Positions 17,161 to 27,645 of a stretch of 64,000 nucleotides of DNA are shown here, piece by piece. The notes below the pieces were generated by a model, which did not search any database, was not told the origin of the DNA, and saw only the letters and a program-made list of their open reading frames with translations. The number at the start of each line of letters is the position of its first letter. Within the stretch, counting starts at the first letter, position 1. The stretch is from Sphingopyxis italica (lineage in GTDB: Bacteria > Pseudomonadota > Alphaproteobacteria > Sphingomonadales > Sphingomonadaceae). The stretch spans positions 310,001 to 374,000 of the forward strand of contig NZ_JAATIT010000003.1 in the NCBI RefSeq assembly GCF_011926545.1, in the 5' to 3' direction. A program made the translations under genes and the position numbers.

Positions 17161-19758
17161 CTAGCCGGCCAGGCTCTTCGACGCCTGCTCGGTGACGTCG
17201 CGCGACAGCCCGCGCTGCGCGAGGATGCGCTCCAGCTCGGCGCGCATCAGCGCCTGCCGACCCTCGTCGAACCGTTTCCAGCGACCGAGCGGCGGGATCA
17301 TCTTCGCCGCGGTCTGCGGGTTCTTCGGATCGAGCGCGATGACGAGGTCGGCGATCAGCCGGTAGCCCGCGCCGTCAGCACGGTGGAACGCCGCCTGATT
17401 GCCGGTCAGCGCGCCATAGAGCGATCGCACACGGTTGGGATTCGCCAGCGTGAAATCGGGATGCCGCGCCAGCTCCTTCACCGCATCGACGGTATCGGGC
17501 CGCAGCGACCAGGCCTGCACCTGGAACCATTTGTCGAGCACCAGCGGATTGTCGCGATAGCGTTGATAGAAGATGTCGAGCGCGTGCGCGCGCTCTTCGC
17601 TGTCGCCATGCGCGAGCGTCGCGAGCGCCGCCTGCCGCTCGGTCATTCCGTCGGCGTCGGAGAAGATACGGAAAGCCAGTGCCGCGGCATCGTCGAGACC
17701 CGCCGCCGCGAGATAGGCGAGCGCCACGCCGCGCAGGCGGCGGCCGCCCTTCGCACCGCGCGACAGGTCCGTCGCCGCGGGCGCATCGCCCGACAGGACC
17801 CCACGCCATTCCGCTTCGAGCGCGGCGCCGATCGCACCCTGCAACGCCAGCCGCTCGCGGCGGATCGCATCGGGATCGACCGTCACCATCTGGTCGCCGA
17901 TAAAGGCTTCGCTCGGAAGCAGCACCGCTTCGGCGACGAAGGCGGGATCGCCGGTGCGGCCCGCGAGCGTCTGCGCCACGGCTTCGATCACCGCGCCGCT
18001 GCCGCCGCCCTTGCCCGACACCGCGGCGACGAGCGTGTCGAGCATCAATTGCTGCAAGGCTTCATAGCGGGCGAACGGATCGTCGTCGTGCGCCGCAAGC
18101 CAGGCGAGCTCGTCCTCTTCGCGCGCGAAATCGACAATCACCGGCGCCGAAAAGCCGCGATTGATCGAAAGCATCGGTCGGCTGCGATAGCGCCCCAGCG
18201 GCACCGCCATTTCGGCGCGGTCGAGCAGAACAAGCCGTTCTTCCTCCGCCCCATGACCGCCATCCAGATCGAAAGCCTTGATGCGCAGCGGGATCTGCAT
18301 TGGCGCCTTGTCGGGCTGCCCCGGCGTCGGCGGGACGAGCTGTGCCAGATGCAGCGTGCGCTCGCCGGTCGCCGCGTCGGTGCCGATCCGCGCGGTAATG
18401 CGCGGCGTGCCCGCCTGCCCATACCACAGGCGGAATTGGGCGAGGTCGATGTCCGCACCATCCTCGATCGCGCGGACGAAATCCTCGCACGTCGCCGCCT
18501 CGCCATCGTGGCGCTCGAAATAGAGGTCGGTGCCTTTGCGGAAACGTTCGGGGCCGACCATCGTCGCCATCATGCGGATGATCTCGGCGCCCTTGTTGTA
18601 GATGGTCGCGGTGTAGAAGTTCGAGATTTCCTGAAAACTGTCGGGGCGGATCGGGTGCGCGAGCGGCCCGGCATCCTCCGGAAATTGCGCCGCGCGAAGA
18701 AGCCGGACATCCTCGATCCTTTTGACCGGCGGCGATCCCATGTCGGCCGAAAAGCTCTGGTCGCGAAAGACGGTGAAGCCTTCCTTCAGCGACAATTGGA
18801 ACCAGTCGCGGCAGGTGACGCGGTTGCCCGACCAATTGTGAAAATATTCGTGCGCGACGACGCCTTCGACCCCGTCATAATCGAGGTCGGTCGCGGTGTC
18901 GGGATCGGCGAGGATGTAGCGGGTGTTGAAGATGTTGAGCCCCTTATTCTCCATCGCCCCCATGTTGAAATCGCCGACCGCGACGATGTTGAACAGGTCG
19001 AGGTCATATTCGCGGCCATAGACCGCCTCGTCCCATTTCATGCTGTTCTTGAGCGCGTCCATCGCGTGCCCGGTGCGATCGAGGTCGCCCTCGCGCACCC
19101 AGATGCCGAGGTCGACCTTGCGCCCCGACATCGTCGTGAAGCTGTCCTTGTTGACGACGAGATCGCCCGCGACGAGCGCGAAAAGATAAGAGGGCTTCGG
19201 CCACGGGTCTTCCCAAAGCGCCCAATGATCGCTCCCTTCCTCGCCCCGCTCGATGCAATTGCCGTTCGACAGCAGGATCGGGAACGCCGCCTTGTCGCCT
19301 TCCATGCGCACCCTGTAACGGCTGAGCACGTCGGGCCGGTCGGGGTGGAAGGTGATGCGGCGAAAGCCCTCCGCCTCGCATTGGGTGCAGAGCATGCCGT
19401 TCGACGCATAGAGGCCCATCAATTGGGTGTTCGCCGCCGGATTGATCACGGTCTCGATTTCGACCGTCGCCGCCGTGCGCTCGCCCAGATCGACGATCAG
19501 GTCGCCGCCATCCATATGCCAGTCGTTCCACACTTCGCCGTCGACGCGCACCGCGGCGGGGGTCAGCCCGTCGCCGCGCAGCACCAGCGGCGCCGGCGCA
19601 TCCGCTTGACGCACGACCGACAGCGCCGCCGCGACCTTCGTTTCGTCGATCCCCAGCGCGAAATCGAGCGCGATGTCGGGAACCTGCCATTCGGGCGGGC
19701 GATAATCGCCGCGGTGGATGGTGACGGGGATGGCGGGCGTGGAGGAAAGGTCGGTCAT
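17161..19758 (-). CDS. pepN: aminopeptidase N (M1 family)
   Basis: An 865-residue zinc aminopeptidase of the E. coli PepN type, which removes N-terminal residues from peptides in the cytoplasm during protein turnover. The exopeptidase motif is GAMENKG. The zinc site is HEYFHNW, with the second glutamate in LKEGFTVFRDQ, and the transition-state tyrosine lies in FYTATIYNKGAE. A long helical C-terminal domain ends the protein. Length is normal for gammaproteobacterial-type PepN. It is convergent with the SMR gene and divergent from the SDR gene 46 bp away. Confidence 0.96.
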   Translation of the reverse strand: MTDLSSTPAIPVTIHRGDYRPPEWQVPDIALDFALGIDETKVAAALSVVRQADAPAPLVLRGDGLTPAAVRVDGEVWNDWHMDGGDLIVDLGERTAATVEIETVINPAANTQLMGLYASNGMLCTQCEAEGFRRITFHPDRPDVLSRYRVRMEGDKAAFPILLSNGNCIERGEEGSDHWALWEDPWPKPSYLFALVAGDLVVNKDSFTTMSGRKVDLGIWVREGDLDRTGHAMDALKNSMKWDEAVYGREYDLDLFNIVAVGDFNMGAMENKGLNIFNTRYILADPDTATDLDYDGVEGVVAHEYFHNWSGNRVTCRDWFQLSLKEGFTVFRDQSFSADMGSPPVKRIEDVRLLRAAQFPEDAGPLAHPIRPDSFQEISNFYTATIYNKGAEIIRMMATMVGPERFRKGTDLYFERHDGEAATCEDFVRAIEDGADIDLAQFRLWYGQAGTPRITARIGTDAATGERTLHLAQLVPPTPGQPDKAPMQIPLRIKAFDLDGGHGAEEERLVLLDRAEMAVPLGRYRSRPMLSINRGFSAPVIVDFAREEDELAWLAAHDDDPFARYEALQQLMLDTLVAAVSGKGGGSGAVIEAVAQTLAGRTGDPAFVAEAVLLPSEAFIGDQMVTVDPDAIRRERLALQGAIGAALEAEWRGVLSGDAPAATDLSRGAKGGRRLRGVALAYLAAAGLDDAAALAFRIFSDADGMTERQAALATLAHGDSEERAHALDIFYQRYRDNPLVLDKWFQVQAWSLRPDTVDAVKELARHPDFTLANPNRVRSLYGALTGNQAAFHRADGAGYRLIADLVIALDPKNPQTAAKMIPPLGRWKRFDEGRQALMRAELERILAQRGLSRDVTEQASKSLAG

Positions 19759-19804
19759 CCAATCGATCTAGGCAGGACGCCGCCGACGCGCAATAAGGCG
19801 CGCG

Positions 19805-20596
19805 ATGGCACGGATGCTGATTTTCGGAATGGGCTATGCCGCGAGCCACCTCGCCGGGCGGCTGCGCGCGCGCGGATGGGACGTCGCGGGAACGACAACC
19901 GACGGGCGTGCGGGCAGCATCGCCTTCACCGACGAGCGCGCGGTGCTCGCGGCCTTGCGGGGCGCCACGCATATCCTCTCGTCGGTCCCGCCGTTCGAAG
20001 GCGGTGACCCCGTGCTCGCGCGCTATGGCGACGCCATCGCCCTCGCGCCGGCCACATGGACCGGCTATCTTTCGTCGACCGGCGTCTATGGCGATGCGGG
20101 CGGCGCATGGGTCGACGAAAGCGCGCGGGTCAAGGGTCGCCGCGCGGATCGCAACGCGGCCGATGCGGCCTGGTCGGCGCTACGCGGCGATGTTCGCGTC
20201 TTTCGCCTGCCCGGCATTTATGGTCCCGGGCGCTCTATCCTCGATCGCATCCGCGAAGGTCGCGCGCACCGGATCAACCTGCCCGACCAGGTTTTCAGCC
20301 GCATCCATGTCGACGATATCGCGCGCGGCGTGATCGCGTCGTTCCGGGGCCCGGCGGGGGTTTACAACCTTGCCGACGACGAACCCTGCCACCAGAATCG
20401 CCTCGTCGAATGGGGCTGCGCGATGCTCGGCGCGGCGTTGCCGCCGCTCCAGACGCTCGACGACGCCGGTCTGTCGCCCGCCGCGCGCGCCTTCTACGCC
20501 GAGAACCGCCGCGTCGCGAACGGCAAAGCGAAACGCCTGCTCGGCTGGAAGCCGCGCTATCCGACGTTTCGCGAAGGCCTCGCCGCGAGCGACTAG
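19805..20596 (+). CDS. NAD(P)-binding SDR-family protein (YeeZ-like)
   Basis: A 263-residue extended-type Rossmann protein. The N-terminus is MLIFGMGYAASHLAGRL, a glycine-rich dinucleotide site that deviates from the classical GxxGxxG. LSSTGVYGDAGG carries the active-site region, although the usual YxxxK pair is not obvious. PGIYGPGRS and FSRIHVDDIARG follow as in nucleotide-sugar epimerases. This resembles E. coli YeeZ, whose reaction is unknown. Its stop overlaps the convergent DUF445 gene by 4 bp. Confidence 0.85.
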   Translation: MARMLIFGMGYAASHLAGRLRARGWDVAGTTTDGRAGSIAFTDERAVLAALRGATHILSSVPPFEGGDPVLARYGDAIALAPATWTGYLSSTGVYGDAGGAWVDESARVKGRRADRNAADAAWSALRGDVRVFRLPGIYGPGRSILDRIREGRAHRINLPDQVFSRIHVDDIARGVIASFRGPAGVYNLADDEPCHQNRLVEWGCAMLGAALPPLQTLDDAGLSPAARAFYAENRRVANGKAKRLLGWKPRYPTFREGLAASD

Positions 20597-21858
20597 ATCA
20601 AAACATCCACCGTGTGGATCAGCACCCCCACCAGCCCGCCGACCAGCGTGCCGTTGATGCGGATATATTGCAGGTCGTCGCCGACGGCATTTTCCAGCCG
20701 GTCGGTGATCGTCTTCGCGTCCCAGCCGCGGATCGTGTCCGACACCAGCTTCAGCGCGGTCTCGCCATAGCTGTCGACGATGCCGACGACGGCGCGGCGC
20801 GCATAGCGGTTGAGCGTGCGCTTGATGCCCGCGTCGTCGCCAAGCATCGCGCCGAATTGGGTGACGAGTTCGCCGATCCGGCCCGCGAGCATCGTGTCGG
20901 GGTTGCGCGCCGCCTTGAGCAATGCGCTGCGCCCCTGCTCCCACAGGCCGTCGAGCCAGCGTTTGACCGCCTTATTCTCGAGTAGTTCGTCGCGGACCTT
21001 GGCGACCTTCGCCTTGACCTCGGGGTCGTGCTGCAGGTCGAGCGCCATCTTGGCGAGCCCTTCCTCGACGCGGATGCGCAGCGGGTGCGTCTCGTCGACC
21101 GCCATTTCGCTGAGCAGCTTCGCCAGCCCCGCGACGATGCGGTTCGAAATGCTTTCGTCGAGCCCGGTGAAGCGCACGATCGCATTGCTGTTGTCATGCA
21201 CCATCTGGTGGATCAGATGCTCGTTGAGTTCGAGCGTCTTCGACCCCCATTTGACCATCGCATCCAATAGCGGTTGATGCCGTCCCTCGGCGAGCGCGGC
21301 CTGGAGTGCCTGCCCGAGCAGCGGCGCGACGTCGAGCTCGCGCAAGCGATCGGCGATCGCCGACTTGACCATGCCGCCCAACCTTTGCTGGTCGAGCGCG
21401 CCGAGCCCGTCGGCGATGATCCGCGAGGCGCCAAGCCGCAGCCGTCCGCCGCCCTCGCCCGGTTCGGACAGGAATTTGCCGACCGCGCCTGCGACGTCGA
21501 CCGTCTGCATCTTGCGCGCGATCAGGCGCGGCAGCAGGAAATTGGTGAGCAGGAAGCGCGCGAGCGTGTCGCCGATGCGGTTCTTGTTGCGCGGCACGAT
21601 GGCCGTATGCGGGATCGGCAGCCCCATCGGGTGGCGGAACAGCGCGGTGACCGCGAACCAGTCGGCGAGCCCGCCGACCATCGCCGCTTCGGCAAAGGCG
21701 CGGACGAAGCCGATCGCGGGATGGACGTCCTGAAAATATTTTGCGCCGACGAAGATGATCGCCATGACGACGAGCATTCCCGTCGCGACGACGCGGATAT
21801 TCGATCCTCTCGCCGGAATGGCGACGCCAATCGGCCGGGCGAGCATGCGGTCGGTCAT
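20593..21858 (-). CDS. DUF445 family membrane-anchored protein
   Basis: A 421-residue protein of the DUF445 (YjiN) family, function unknown. The N-terminal helix is VVATGMLVVMAIIFVGAKYF, followed by the family segment GFVRAFAEAAMVGGLADWFAVTALF. RHPMGLPIPHTAIVPRNKNRIG comes next and is the strongest family signature. The middle is helical and probably elongated. The C-terminus ends in a second hydrophobic stretch (INGTLVGGLVGVLIHTVDVLI). The ATG at 21858 is preferred over a TTG three codons upstream. It is convergent with the SDR gene. Confidence 0.88.
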   Translation of the reverse strand: MTDRMLARPIGVAIPARGSNIRVVATGMLVVMAIIFVGAKYFQDVHPAIGFVRAFAEAAMVGGLADWFAVTALFRHPMGLPIPHTAIVPRNKNRIGDTLARFLLTNFLLPRLIARKMQTVDVAGAVGKFLSEPGEGGGRLRLGASRIIADGLGALDQQRLGGMVKSAIADRLRELDVAPLLGQALQAALAEGRHQPLLDAMVKWGSKTLELNEHLIHQMVHDNSNAIVRFTGLDESISNRIVAGLAKLLSEMAVDETHPLRIRVEEGLAKMALDLQHDPEVKAKVAKVRDELLENKAVKRWLDGLWEQGRSALLKAARNPDTMLAGRIGELVTQFGAMLGDDAGIKRTLNRYARRAVVGIVDSYGETALKLVSDTIRGWDAKTITDRLENAVGDDLQYIRINGTLVGGLVGVLIHTVDVLI

Positions 21859-21928
21859 GCGAACCAAATGGCGAAATGCCGCAAAGGTTGCAACCGGCGC
21901 AGATGCTTACCGCGCCGGCCGATCCGCA

Positions 21929-24900
21929 TCATTCCGCCGGATGCGGCGCCGGCTCTCCGTGCGGCTTGGTGTCGTCGCCCTTCCGATAGGTCAGCAGGTT
22001 GCTCGAGAAGAAGCGGCCAAGACGCTTTTCGATACTGTCGGCGAGGCTGAAGCCCGCAGGGACGATCAGCAGCGTCAGCAGCGTCGACAAGATCAGCCCG
22101 CCGATCACGACGACGCCCATCGGCGCGCGCCATGCCCCGTCGCCCGACAGCGACAGCGCGGTCGGCACCATCCCCGCGACCATCGCGACCGTGGTCATCA
22201 CGATCGGCTGCGCGCGCTTGCGCCCCGCGTCGAGCAGCGCGTCCATCTTGCTGACGCCATGATCCATTTCCTCGATCGCGAAATCGACGAGCAGGATCGA
22301 GTTTTTCGCGACGATGCCGAGCAGCATCAACAGGCCGATATAGACGGGCATCGAGATTTCCATGCCGGTGACTGCCAGGCCGAGCAGGCCGCCGAGCGGC
22401 GCGAGCAGCAGCGACGACATATTGACCAGCGGCGAGAGGAAGCGGCGATACAGCAGCACCAGCGTCGAAAAGACGAGCATCAGCCCCGACACCACCGCGA
22501 TGATGAAGTTGTTGATCAGTTCGGCCTGCCATTTCTGGTCGCCCTGAACCACTTTGCGTATCCCCTGCGGCATGTTCTTGACTGCGGGCAGCGCGTCGAT
22601 CTTTTGCTGCGCGTCGCCGGTGACGAGCCCGGGGGCGAGGTCGGCGCCGATCACGATGCGCCGCGTCTGGTTATAGCGGCGCAACTCGGTCGGCCCGGCG
22701 CCGAAGCCGATCTCCGCCACCGATTTCAGCGGCACGGTGGTCCCGCGCGAGGTCGGCACCGGCAGATTCTCGATCGTCGCGAGGCTGCGGCGCGAATCTT
22801 CGGACAGGAGGACGCGGATCGGGATCTGGCGGTCGGACAGCGAGAATTTGGCGGCGTTCTGATCGATATCGCCCAGCGTCGCGATGCGGATCGTCTGGCT
22901 GAGCGCCTGGGTCGTCACGCCGAGTTCGGCGGCGAGATCCATGCGCGGGTTGACGATGATTTCGGGGCGCGGAATGTCGCCCTCGATCCGCGGCGCGCGC
23001 ACTTCCTTGAGCTTGCTCATCTGGTCGACGATCAGGCGCGCATGTTTTTCGAGCGCGACCGGATCATCGCCGCCGATGACCATCGTGATGTCGCGGCCCG
23101 AAAAACCGCCCGACTGACTCTGGAACGTCACGCGCGCGTCGGGGATGGCCGCAAGTTTCGGTTGCAGGCTGCGTTCCCACTCGACACTGGTGGTCGGACG
23201 GTCTTTCTTGAGCGTGATGAAGGCGTTCCCGCCCCCGACTTCGACGTCGTAGAATGCGGTTTCAACGACCGGGTTGTTATCAAGGATTTCCCCGATCTGC
23301 CGGACGATATTCTCGCTTTGCTCCAGCGTCGAACCCGGCGGCAGTTCATACTTCACCTGGCTGTAGTCGCTGTTGATCGTCGGCTGAAACTGCTGCGGCA
23401 GGACCATGAACAGAATGATGCTCGACGCGAAGGCGAGGAAGCCGATGCCGACGATCCACACCCGATGGTCGAACAGGCGTGCATGGGCGCGCCGGACCAT
23501 GAAAGCCGCCCAATGGGTGAAGGCCCATTGGCGCATCCCCACCGCATAGGCGAGCGCGCCGAGCAGGATCGCGATCAGGCTGGTCGCCAGAAAGGTGACG
23601 ATCGCCATGAACGGGGTCAGCAACAGGAAGTGTATCGCCGGATTCGGCCCCTCCTGTCCCGTCGGAACCGGCTGGAAATAGCTGTAGATCGAGAAGAGGA
23701 TGTAGAGGCCGGCGAGGACGAGCGGCACACCGAGATAGGCGAGCTTCGTCGGCACCGCGTCATAACTGGCCTTCTTCGCCTGCTGCTTGCTGCTGTCGAG
23801 TGTCCAGGCGAGCAGCTTTTCATAGCGGTCGACCCACGGCCCCGCAGCATGGTCCTGCTCGCCCTGCGCCGCCAGGAAATAGGCCGCGATCATCGGGGTG
23901 ATCATGCGCGCGACCGCCAGACTGACGAGCACCGCGAACACGACGGTCAGGCCGAACTGGATGAAGAACTGGCCCGAGATGCCCGGCATCAGCGCGACCG
24001 GCAGGAACACCGCGACGATCGACATCGTCGTCGCGACGACCGCGAGGCCGATTTCGTCGGCGGCGTCGATCGACGCCTGATAGGCGGTCTTGCCCATTCG
24101 CATATGCCGGACGATATTCTCGATCTCGACGATCGCGTCATCGACAAGCACCCCGGCGACGAGGCTCAATGCGAGCAGCGACAGGCTGTTCAGCGAAAAG
24201 CCCATCATGTCCATGAACCAGAAGGTCGGGATCGCCGACAGGGGAATGGCGAGCGCGCTGATCAGCGTCGCGCGCCAGTCGCGCAGGAACAGGAATACGA
24301 CGACGACCGCGAGCACCGCGCCCTCGATCATCGCGAGCATCGAGCTGCGATATTGCTCCTTGGTATATTCGGTGCGCGTGAACAGGATCTTGAAGTCGAC
24401 CTTCGGGTTGTTCTTCTTGATCTGCTCGAGCTTCTTCATCGTCTCGTCATGGACGGTGACGTCGGACGCGCCCTTCGCCTTTTCGATCGAGAAGCTCAGC
24501 ACCTGGCGCCCGCGAATCTTCGCAAGGTTGCGCTGTTCGGCATAACCGTCGGTGACCCTCGCGATGTCGGCGAGGCGGATGGTGCGGCCGTCGCCGATCG
24601 AGAGGCGCATTTCGCCGAGCTGGAAAGCATTTTCCGCGTTGCCGAGCACGCGCACCGCCTGTTCGCTGCCCGCGATTTCAGTGCGCCCGCCCGCGGCGTT
24701 GACGTTCACCTGCCGCAGCTGCTGGTTCACCTGGCTCGCGGTCAGGCCATAGCTTTGCATGCGCGCGGGATCGAGGATGACGCGGATCTCGCGGTCGACG
24801 CCGCCCGACCGGCTGACCTGGCTCATCCCCGGGATCGACAGCAATTCCTTCGCGACATTATTGTCGACGAACCACGACAATTGCTCGAGCGTCATGTCCG

Positions 24901-25345
24901 ACGCCTCGACCGCAAAATAGGTGATCGGACCGCCCGCGATGTCGACCCGCACGACCTGCGGTTCGAGGATGCCGTCGGGCAGGTCGCTGCGGATCTGCTG
25001 AATCGCCTGGTTGACGTCATTATAGGCGCGGTCGATCGGCGTGCCGATCGCGAACTGGACAAAGGTGCGGCTGTTGCCCTCGCTGACATAGGAGGACATT
25101 TCGTCGACGCCGCTGACCCCGCGGATCGCCGCCTCGACGCGCTGCGTCACCTGCGTCTCGAGCTCGGTCGGCGCCGCGCCGGGCTGAGCCACGATGACCT
25201 GCACCGCGGGGAATTCGATGTCCGGCTGGTCGTTCACGTCCATCCGGTTGAAGCTGACGATACCCGCCAGCAGCAACAGGACGAACATGACGACCGGCGG
25301 CACCGGATTGCGGATGCACCAGGCGGAGATGTTGCGAAAGCTCAT
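21929..25345 (-). CDS. RND family efflux transporter permease
   Basis: A 1,138-residue inner-membrane RND pump. The proton-relay aspartate pair is in [17 protein letters not shown] (helix 4), and [16 protein letters not shown] marks helix 10. The two periplasmic loops and the RND repeat are complete. It is about 90-100 residues longer than AcrB because of an insertion after helix 6 (roughly residues 520-618), which adds two hydrophobic segments on the cytoplasmic side. The partner adaptor lies 35 bp upstream. No outer-membrane TolC-type gene is adjacent. Substrates are likely drugs or other hydrophobics (HAE1 type); metal-site residues of the CusA type were not seen. Confidence 0.93.
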   Translation of the reverse strand: MSFRNISAWCIRNPVPPVVMFVLLLLAGIVSFNRMDVNDQPDIEFPAVQVIVAQPGAAPTELETQVTQRVEAAIRGVSGVDEMSSYVSEGNSRTFVQFAIGTPIDRAYNDVNQAIQQIRSDLPDGILEPQVVRVDIAGGPITYFAVEASDMTLEQLSWFVDNNVAKELLSIPGMSQVSRSGGVDREIRVILDPARMQSYGLTASQVNQQLRQVNVNAAGGRTEIAGSEQAVRVLGNAENAFQLGEMRLSIGDGRTIRLADIARVTDGYAEQRNLAKIRGRQVLSFSIEKAKGASDVTVHDETMKKLEQIKKNNPKVDFKILFTRTEYTKEQYRSSMLAMIEGAVLAVVVVFLFLRDWRATLISALAIPLSAIPTFWFMDMMGFSLNSLSLLALSLVAGVLVDDAIVEIENIVRHMRMGKTAYQASIDAADEIGLAVVATTMSIVAVFLPVALMPGISGQFFIQFGLTVVFAVLVSLAVARMITPMIAAYFLAAQGEQDHAAGPWVDRYEKLLAWTLDSSKQQAKKASYDAVPTKLAYLGVPLVLAGLYILFSIYSYFQPVPTGQEGPNPAIHFLLLTPFMAIVTFLATSLIAILLGALAYAVGMRQWAFTHWAAFMVRRAHARLFDHRVWIVGIGFLAFASSIILFMVLPQQFQPTINSDYSQVKYELPPGSTLEQSENIVRQIGEILDNNPVVETAFYDVEVGGGNAFITLKKDRPTTSVEWERSLQPKLAAIPDARVTFQSQSGGFSGRDITMVIGGDDPVALEKHARLIVDQMSKLKEVRAPRIEGDIPRPEIIVNPRMDLAAELGVTTQALSQTIRIATLGDIDQNAAKFSLSDRQIPIRVLLSEDSRRSLATIENLPVPTSRGTTVPLKSVAEIGFGAGPTELRRYNQTRRIVIGADLAPGLVTGDAQQKIDALPAVKNMPQGIRKVVQGDQKWQAELINNFIIAVVSGLMLVFSTLVLLYRRFLSPLVNMSSLLLAPLGGLLGLAVTGMEISMPVYIGLLMLLGIVAKNSILLVDFAIEEMDHGVSKMDALLDAGRKRAQPIVMTTVAMVAGMVPTALSLSGDGAWRAPMGVVVIGGLILSTLLTLLIVPAGFSLADSIEKRLGRFFSSNLLTYRKGDDTKPHGEPAPHPAE

Positions 25346-25380
25346 GATTCAAACGCCTTTATGCGCGTGCGGTCCGGAAA

Positions 25381-26565
25381 TTACTGCGACGATTTCTGCA
25401 CCACGGGCTTGACCTTGTCGCCGACGTTGAGGAAGGCGCCGGCCAGCACGACGACACGTTCGTTGCCGGTGAGGCCCGAGGCGATCGACACGCCGTCGTC
25501 GGTGACCGTGCCGACCTTGACCGGGCGGCGCTGGATCAGATTCTTGTCATCGACGATCAGCACATAATTGCCTTCGGGGCCGCTCTGGACCGCACTTTCG
25601 GGAAGCATCGGCGCCTGCGCCGTGCCCGCCACCAGTTCGGCATTGGCGAAGCCGCCGGGACGCAGCGCCTTGCTGTACGGAACCGCGATGCGGACCATGC
25701 CCTGCCGGGTGTTGGGATCGATCACCGGCGCCACCTGCCACACCTGCCCGGCGATCTGCACATCGGTGCCGACCGGGTTCACTGTCGCGCGTGTGCCGAC
25801 GCGCACGCGTTGCAGATCCGCCTCGGCCATCTCGGCCAGCATCTCCATCTCGCCGCCGCGCGCCATGCGGAACAATATGCCGCTGCCCGCCCCGACGATC
25901 TGGCCGACCTCGACATCGCGGGTCAGCACCAGCCCCGCCGCGGGGGCGATGATGTTGAGGCGGTCGTTGCGCGCGGTCGCTTCGGCATATTGCGCCTGCG
26001 CGACGCGGACGCGTGCGTTGGCGGCATCGCGGGTCGCGCGCTTGCGATCCATGTCGGCCTTGGAAATGAAGCCGCGCGACACCAGCGCCTCCGCGCGTTC
26101 GAGCTCGGCCTGCGCCAGCTTCGCATCGGCCTGCGCGACGCGGATCGAGGCCGCGAGGCTAGCGGCCTGCTGCGCCTGGACCGAGCGATCGATGATCGCG
26201 AGCGGCTGTCCGGCATCGACCCACTGGCCGGGCTCGACGAGCACGCGCACGACCTCGCCGCCTTCACCCGCGACGCCGACGGGCATTTCGCGGCGCGCCG
26301 CGATCGTGCCGTTGGTCGCGATCGTCGCTTCGACCGACTGGCGGCCGGGAACGACGACGGTGATGCTGGGGATGCTCGCCGCGCCTTCGCCGCTCGCCGC
26401 CGCGCCATCGGCTCCGGCCGCGCCGCCCTTGCTGGCGCTGAAGGCGTACCACGCCGCCGCCAGCGCGAGTGCGATCAGCACCACCGCGACGATCAGCCGC
26501 GTCCGCTTGCGCCGGCTGTCGTCGGCGTCTTCATAAAAGCTTTGCGTGCCCGCCAGGCTGTCCAT
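25381..26565 (-). CDS. RND efflux periplasmic adaptor (membrane fusion protein)
   Basis: A 394-residue adaptor linking the RND pump to an outer-membrane channel. A cytoplasmic N-terminus and one helix (LIVAVVLIALALAAAWYAF) are followed by the split lipoyl domain (VRVLVEPGQWVDAGQPLAIID and later NIIAPAAGLVLTRDVEVGQIVG). Between these halves lies the alpha-hairpin, with AQADAKLAQAELERAEALV. A beta-barrel and membrane-proximal domain complete it. It is anchored by the helix, not by lipid. The start ATG at 26565 follows GGAAAG; upstream in-frame starts extend only through sequence without similarity. It is the first gene of the efflux operon. Confidence 0.92.
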   Translation of the reverse strand: MDSLAGTQSFYEDADDSRRKRTRLIVAVVLIALALAAAWYAFSASKGGAAGADGAAASGEGAASIPSITVVVPGRQSVEATIATNGTIAARREMPVGVAGEGGEVVRVLVEPGQWVDAGQPLAIIDRSVQAQQAASLAASIRVAQADAKLAQAELERAEALVSRGFISKADMDRKRATRDAANARVRVAQAQYAEATARNDRLNIIAPAAGLVLTRDVEVGQIVGAGSGILFRMARGGEMEMLAEMAEADLQRVRVGTRATVNPVGTDVQIAGQVWQVAPVIDPNTRQGMVRIAVPYSKALRPGGFANAELVAGTAQAPMLPESAVQSGPEGNYVLIVDDKNLIQRRPVKVGTVTDDGVSIASGLTGNERVVVLAGAFLNVGDKVKPVVQKSSQ

Positions 26566-26690
26566 CACATCCACTTTCCGCTCGTAGTTCACGCCGAAAA
26601 TCCTCCCTGCCTTGCGCGGCATTATGATGCGGAAGGCGCGAGCGCGCCTGCCCCCTTCGACCCCGCACAACAGGATCAATCCTCTGTCGA

Positions 26691-26714
26691 GGTGTATTAC
26701 CTAATTAAATCACC
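26691..26714. promoter_or_regulatory. AT-rich partial dyad upstream of the efflux operon
   Basis: The 322 bp from 26566 to 26887 hold no gene. Within them, an AT-rich 24-base segment starting GGTG and ending CACC contains TTA...TAA symmetry and stands out against the high-GC background. It lies about 125 bp before the adaptor start and may be the promoter/operator of the RND operon. A short CCTC-tgtc-GAGG hairpin adjoins it. No regulator gene is adjacent. Confidence 0.3.
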
Positions 26715-26808
26715 ACTGGCAAGAGGCGAAACTTCGCCGTCCCCCCGAAGCCCCGGATCGCGCGCCATAGCCGCGTTCTCACGCGATTTCCAGTGGTTGC
26801 GGGCATGA

Positions 26809-26844
26809 AAAAGGGCGGCCCACCCTTAAGGCGGCCGCCCTTTT
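26809..26844 (-). terminator. strong intrinsic terminator (bidirectional)
   Basis: AAAAGGGCGGCC (26809-26820) pairs with GGCCGCCCTTTT (26833-26844) around a 12-base loop, flanked by T-tracts on both strands. On the minus strand it ends the transcript of the GlsB-type gene at 26888, 44 bases after its stop codon. Confidence 0.9.
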
Positions 26845-26887
26845 CTTCGCGCCGGTCCCGCCGGGACCGGCCACTATTGCAACACCG

Positions 26888-27163
26888 TCAGCGAACGCGG
26901 CCGCGGCGTACCAGGTTGACGATGGCGAGCAGAACGACGGCACCGACAAAAGCGGCCAGAAGTGTCATGGGATCAAATGCGTTGTCACGCAACCGGCCTC
27001 CGCCAACGCCGAACAGGCCGAACAGGAATCGACCCAGAAACGAGCCCACGCAGCCGACGATAATGTTGAGGAAGATGCCTTGCTGAGCGTCGGTGCGCAT
27101 CACGATGCTCGCTAGCCAGCCGATAACGCCGCCCATAATGATTGCGATAATGAAATCCATCAT
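26888..27163 (-). CDS. GlsB/YeaQ/YmgE family small membrane protein
   Basis: A 91-residue protein with three hydrophobic helices of the transglycosylase-associated family, often linked to stress responses; the molecular function is unknown. The family signature IIMGGVIGWLASIVMRTDAQQG is followed by NIIVGCVGSFLG, and the protein ends in a basic tail (NLVRRGRVR). It is a paralogue of the next gene: both share GWLASIVMRTDAQQGI and a similar tail. A strong terminator follows. About 120 bp separate it from the neighbour, so it may have its own promoter. Confidence 0.9.
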   Translation of the reverse strand: MMDFIIAIIMGGVIGWLASIVMRTDAQQGIFLNIIVGCVGSFLGRFLFGLFGVGGGRLRDNAFDPMTLLAAFVGAVVLLAIVNLVRRGRVR

Positions 27164-27284
27164 ATTGACCCCCTACGATCGTTGTTGCCGCCTGACCCTG
27201 CAGGCCTGTCATTGGTAACCCAAATATCTGAAATCGCCTAGCGGAATGGCGGCGGCGGATTATGACCGCCCGCCGCCATGCCGG

Positions 27285-27548
27285 TCAGCGGACGCTGCCG
27301 CGCCGGATCAGATTGATGATCCCGAGCAGCACGACCGCGCCGATGAAGGCCCAGAGCAGGCCGATCGGGCTGAAGGTGTCGAGGCTGGCGCCCATGCCGA
27401 AGAAACTGCCGAGGAAATTGCCAAGAAACGCGCCGACGATGCCGACGACGACGTTCAGGAGGATGCCCTGTTGCGCGTCGGTGCGCATGACGATGCTCGC
27501 CAGCCAGCCGATGATGCCGCCGACGATCAATGTGATGATCAAACCCAT
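27285..27548 (-). CDS. GlsB/YeaQ/YmgE family small membrane protein (paralogue)
   Basis: An 87-residue paralogue of the gene just downstream, again with GWLASIVMRTDAQQGI and three hydrophobic helices, ending NLIRRGSVR. The ATG at 27548 follows a clear GGGAAGGGA ribosome binding site, which excludes the ten-codon upstream extension. A possible EcfG-type promoter (GGAAC, 17 bases, CATT) lies about 100 bp upstream on this strand. Tandem duplication explains the pair. The function is unknown, though a role in envelope stress is often proposed. Confidence 0.9.
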   Translation of the reverse strand: MGLIITLIVGGIIGWLASIVMRTDAQQGILLNVVVGIVGAFLGNFLGSFFGMGASLDTFSPIGLLWAFIGAVVLLGIINLIRRGSVR

Positions 27549-27645
27549 GATTTTCCCTTCCCTGAATCGGCCGGGCACGCGTCGGCGGCCGGCGATTATC
27601 GAAACGCCCGGTCGTGCCCGGACATCGCTTCAGCGATAAGGGGAC

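Noticed and set aside
21755..25567. A 1,270-codon plus-strand frame opposite the RND pump
   Set aside because: The translation is His/Arg/Asp-rich low complexity, and the minus-strand pump has all family motifs, so it is a shadow.
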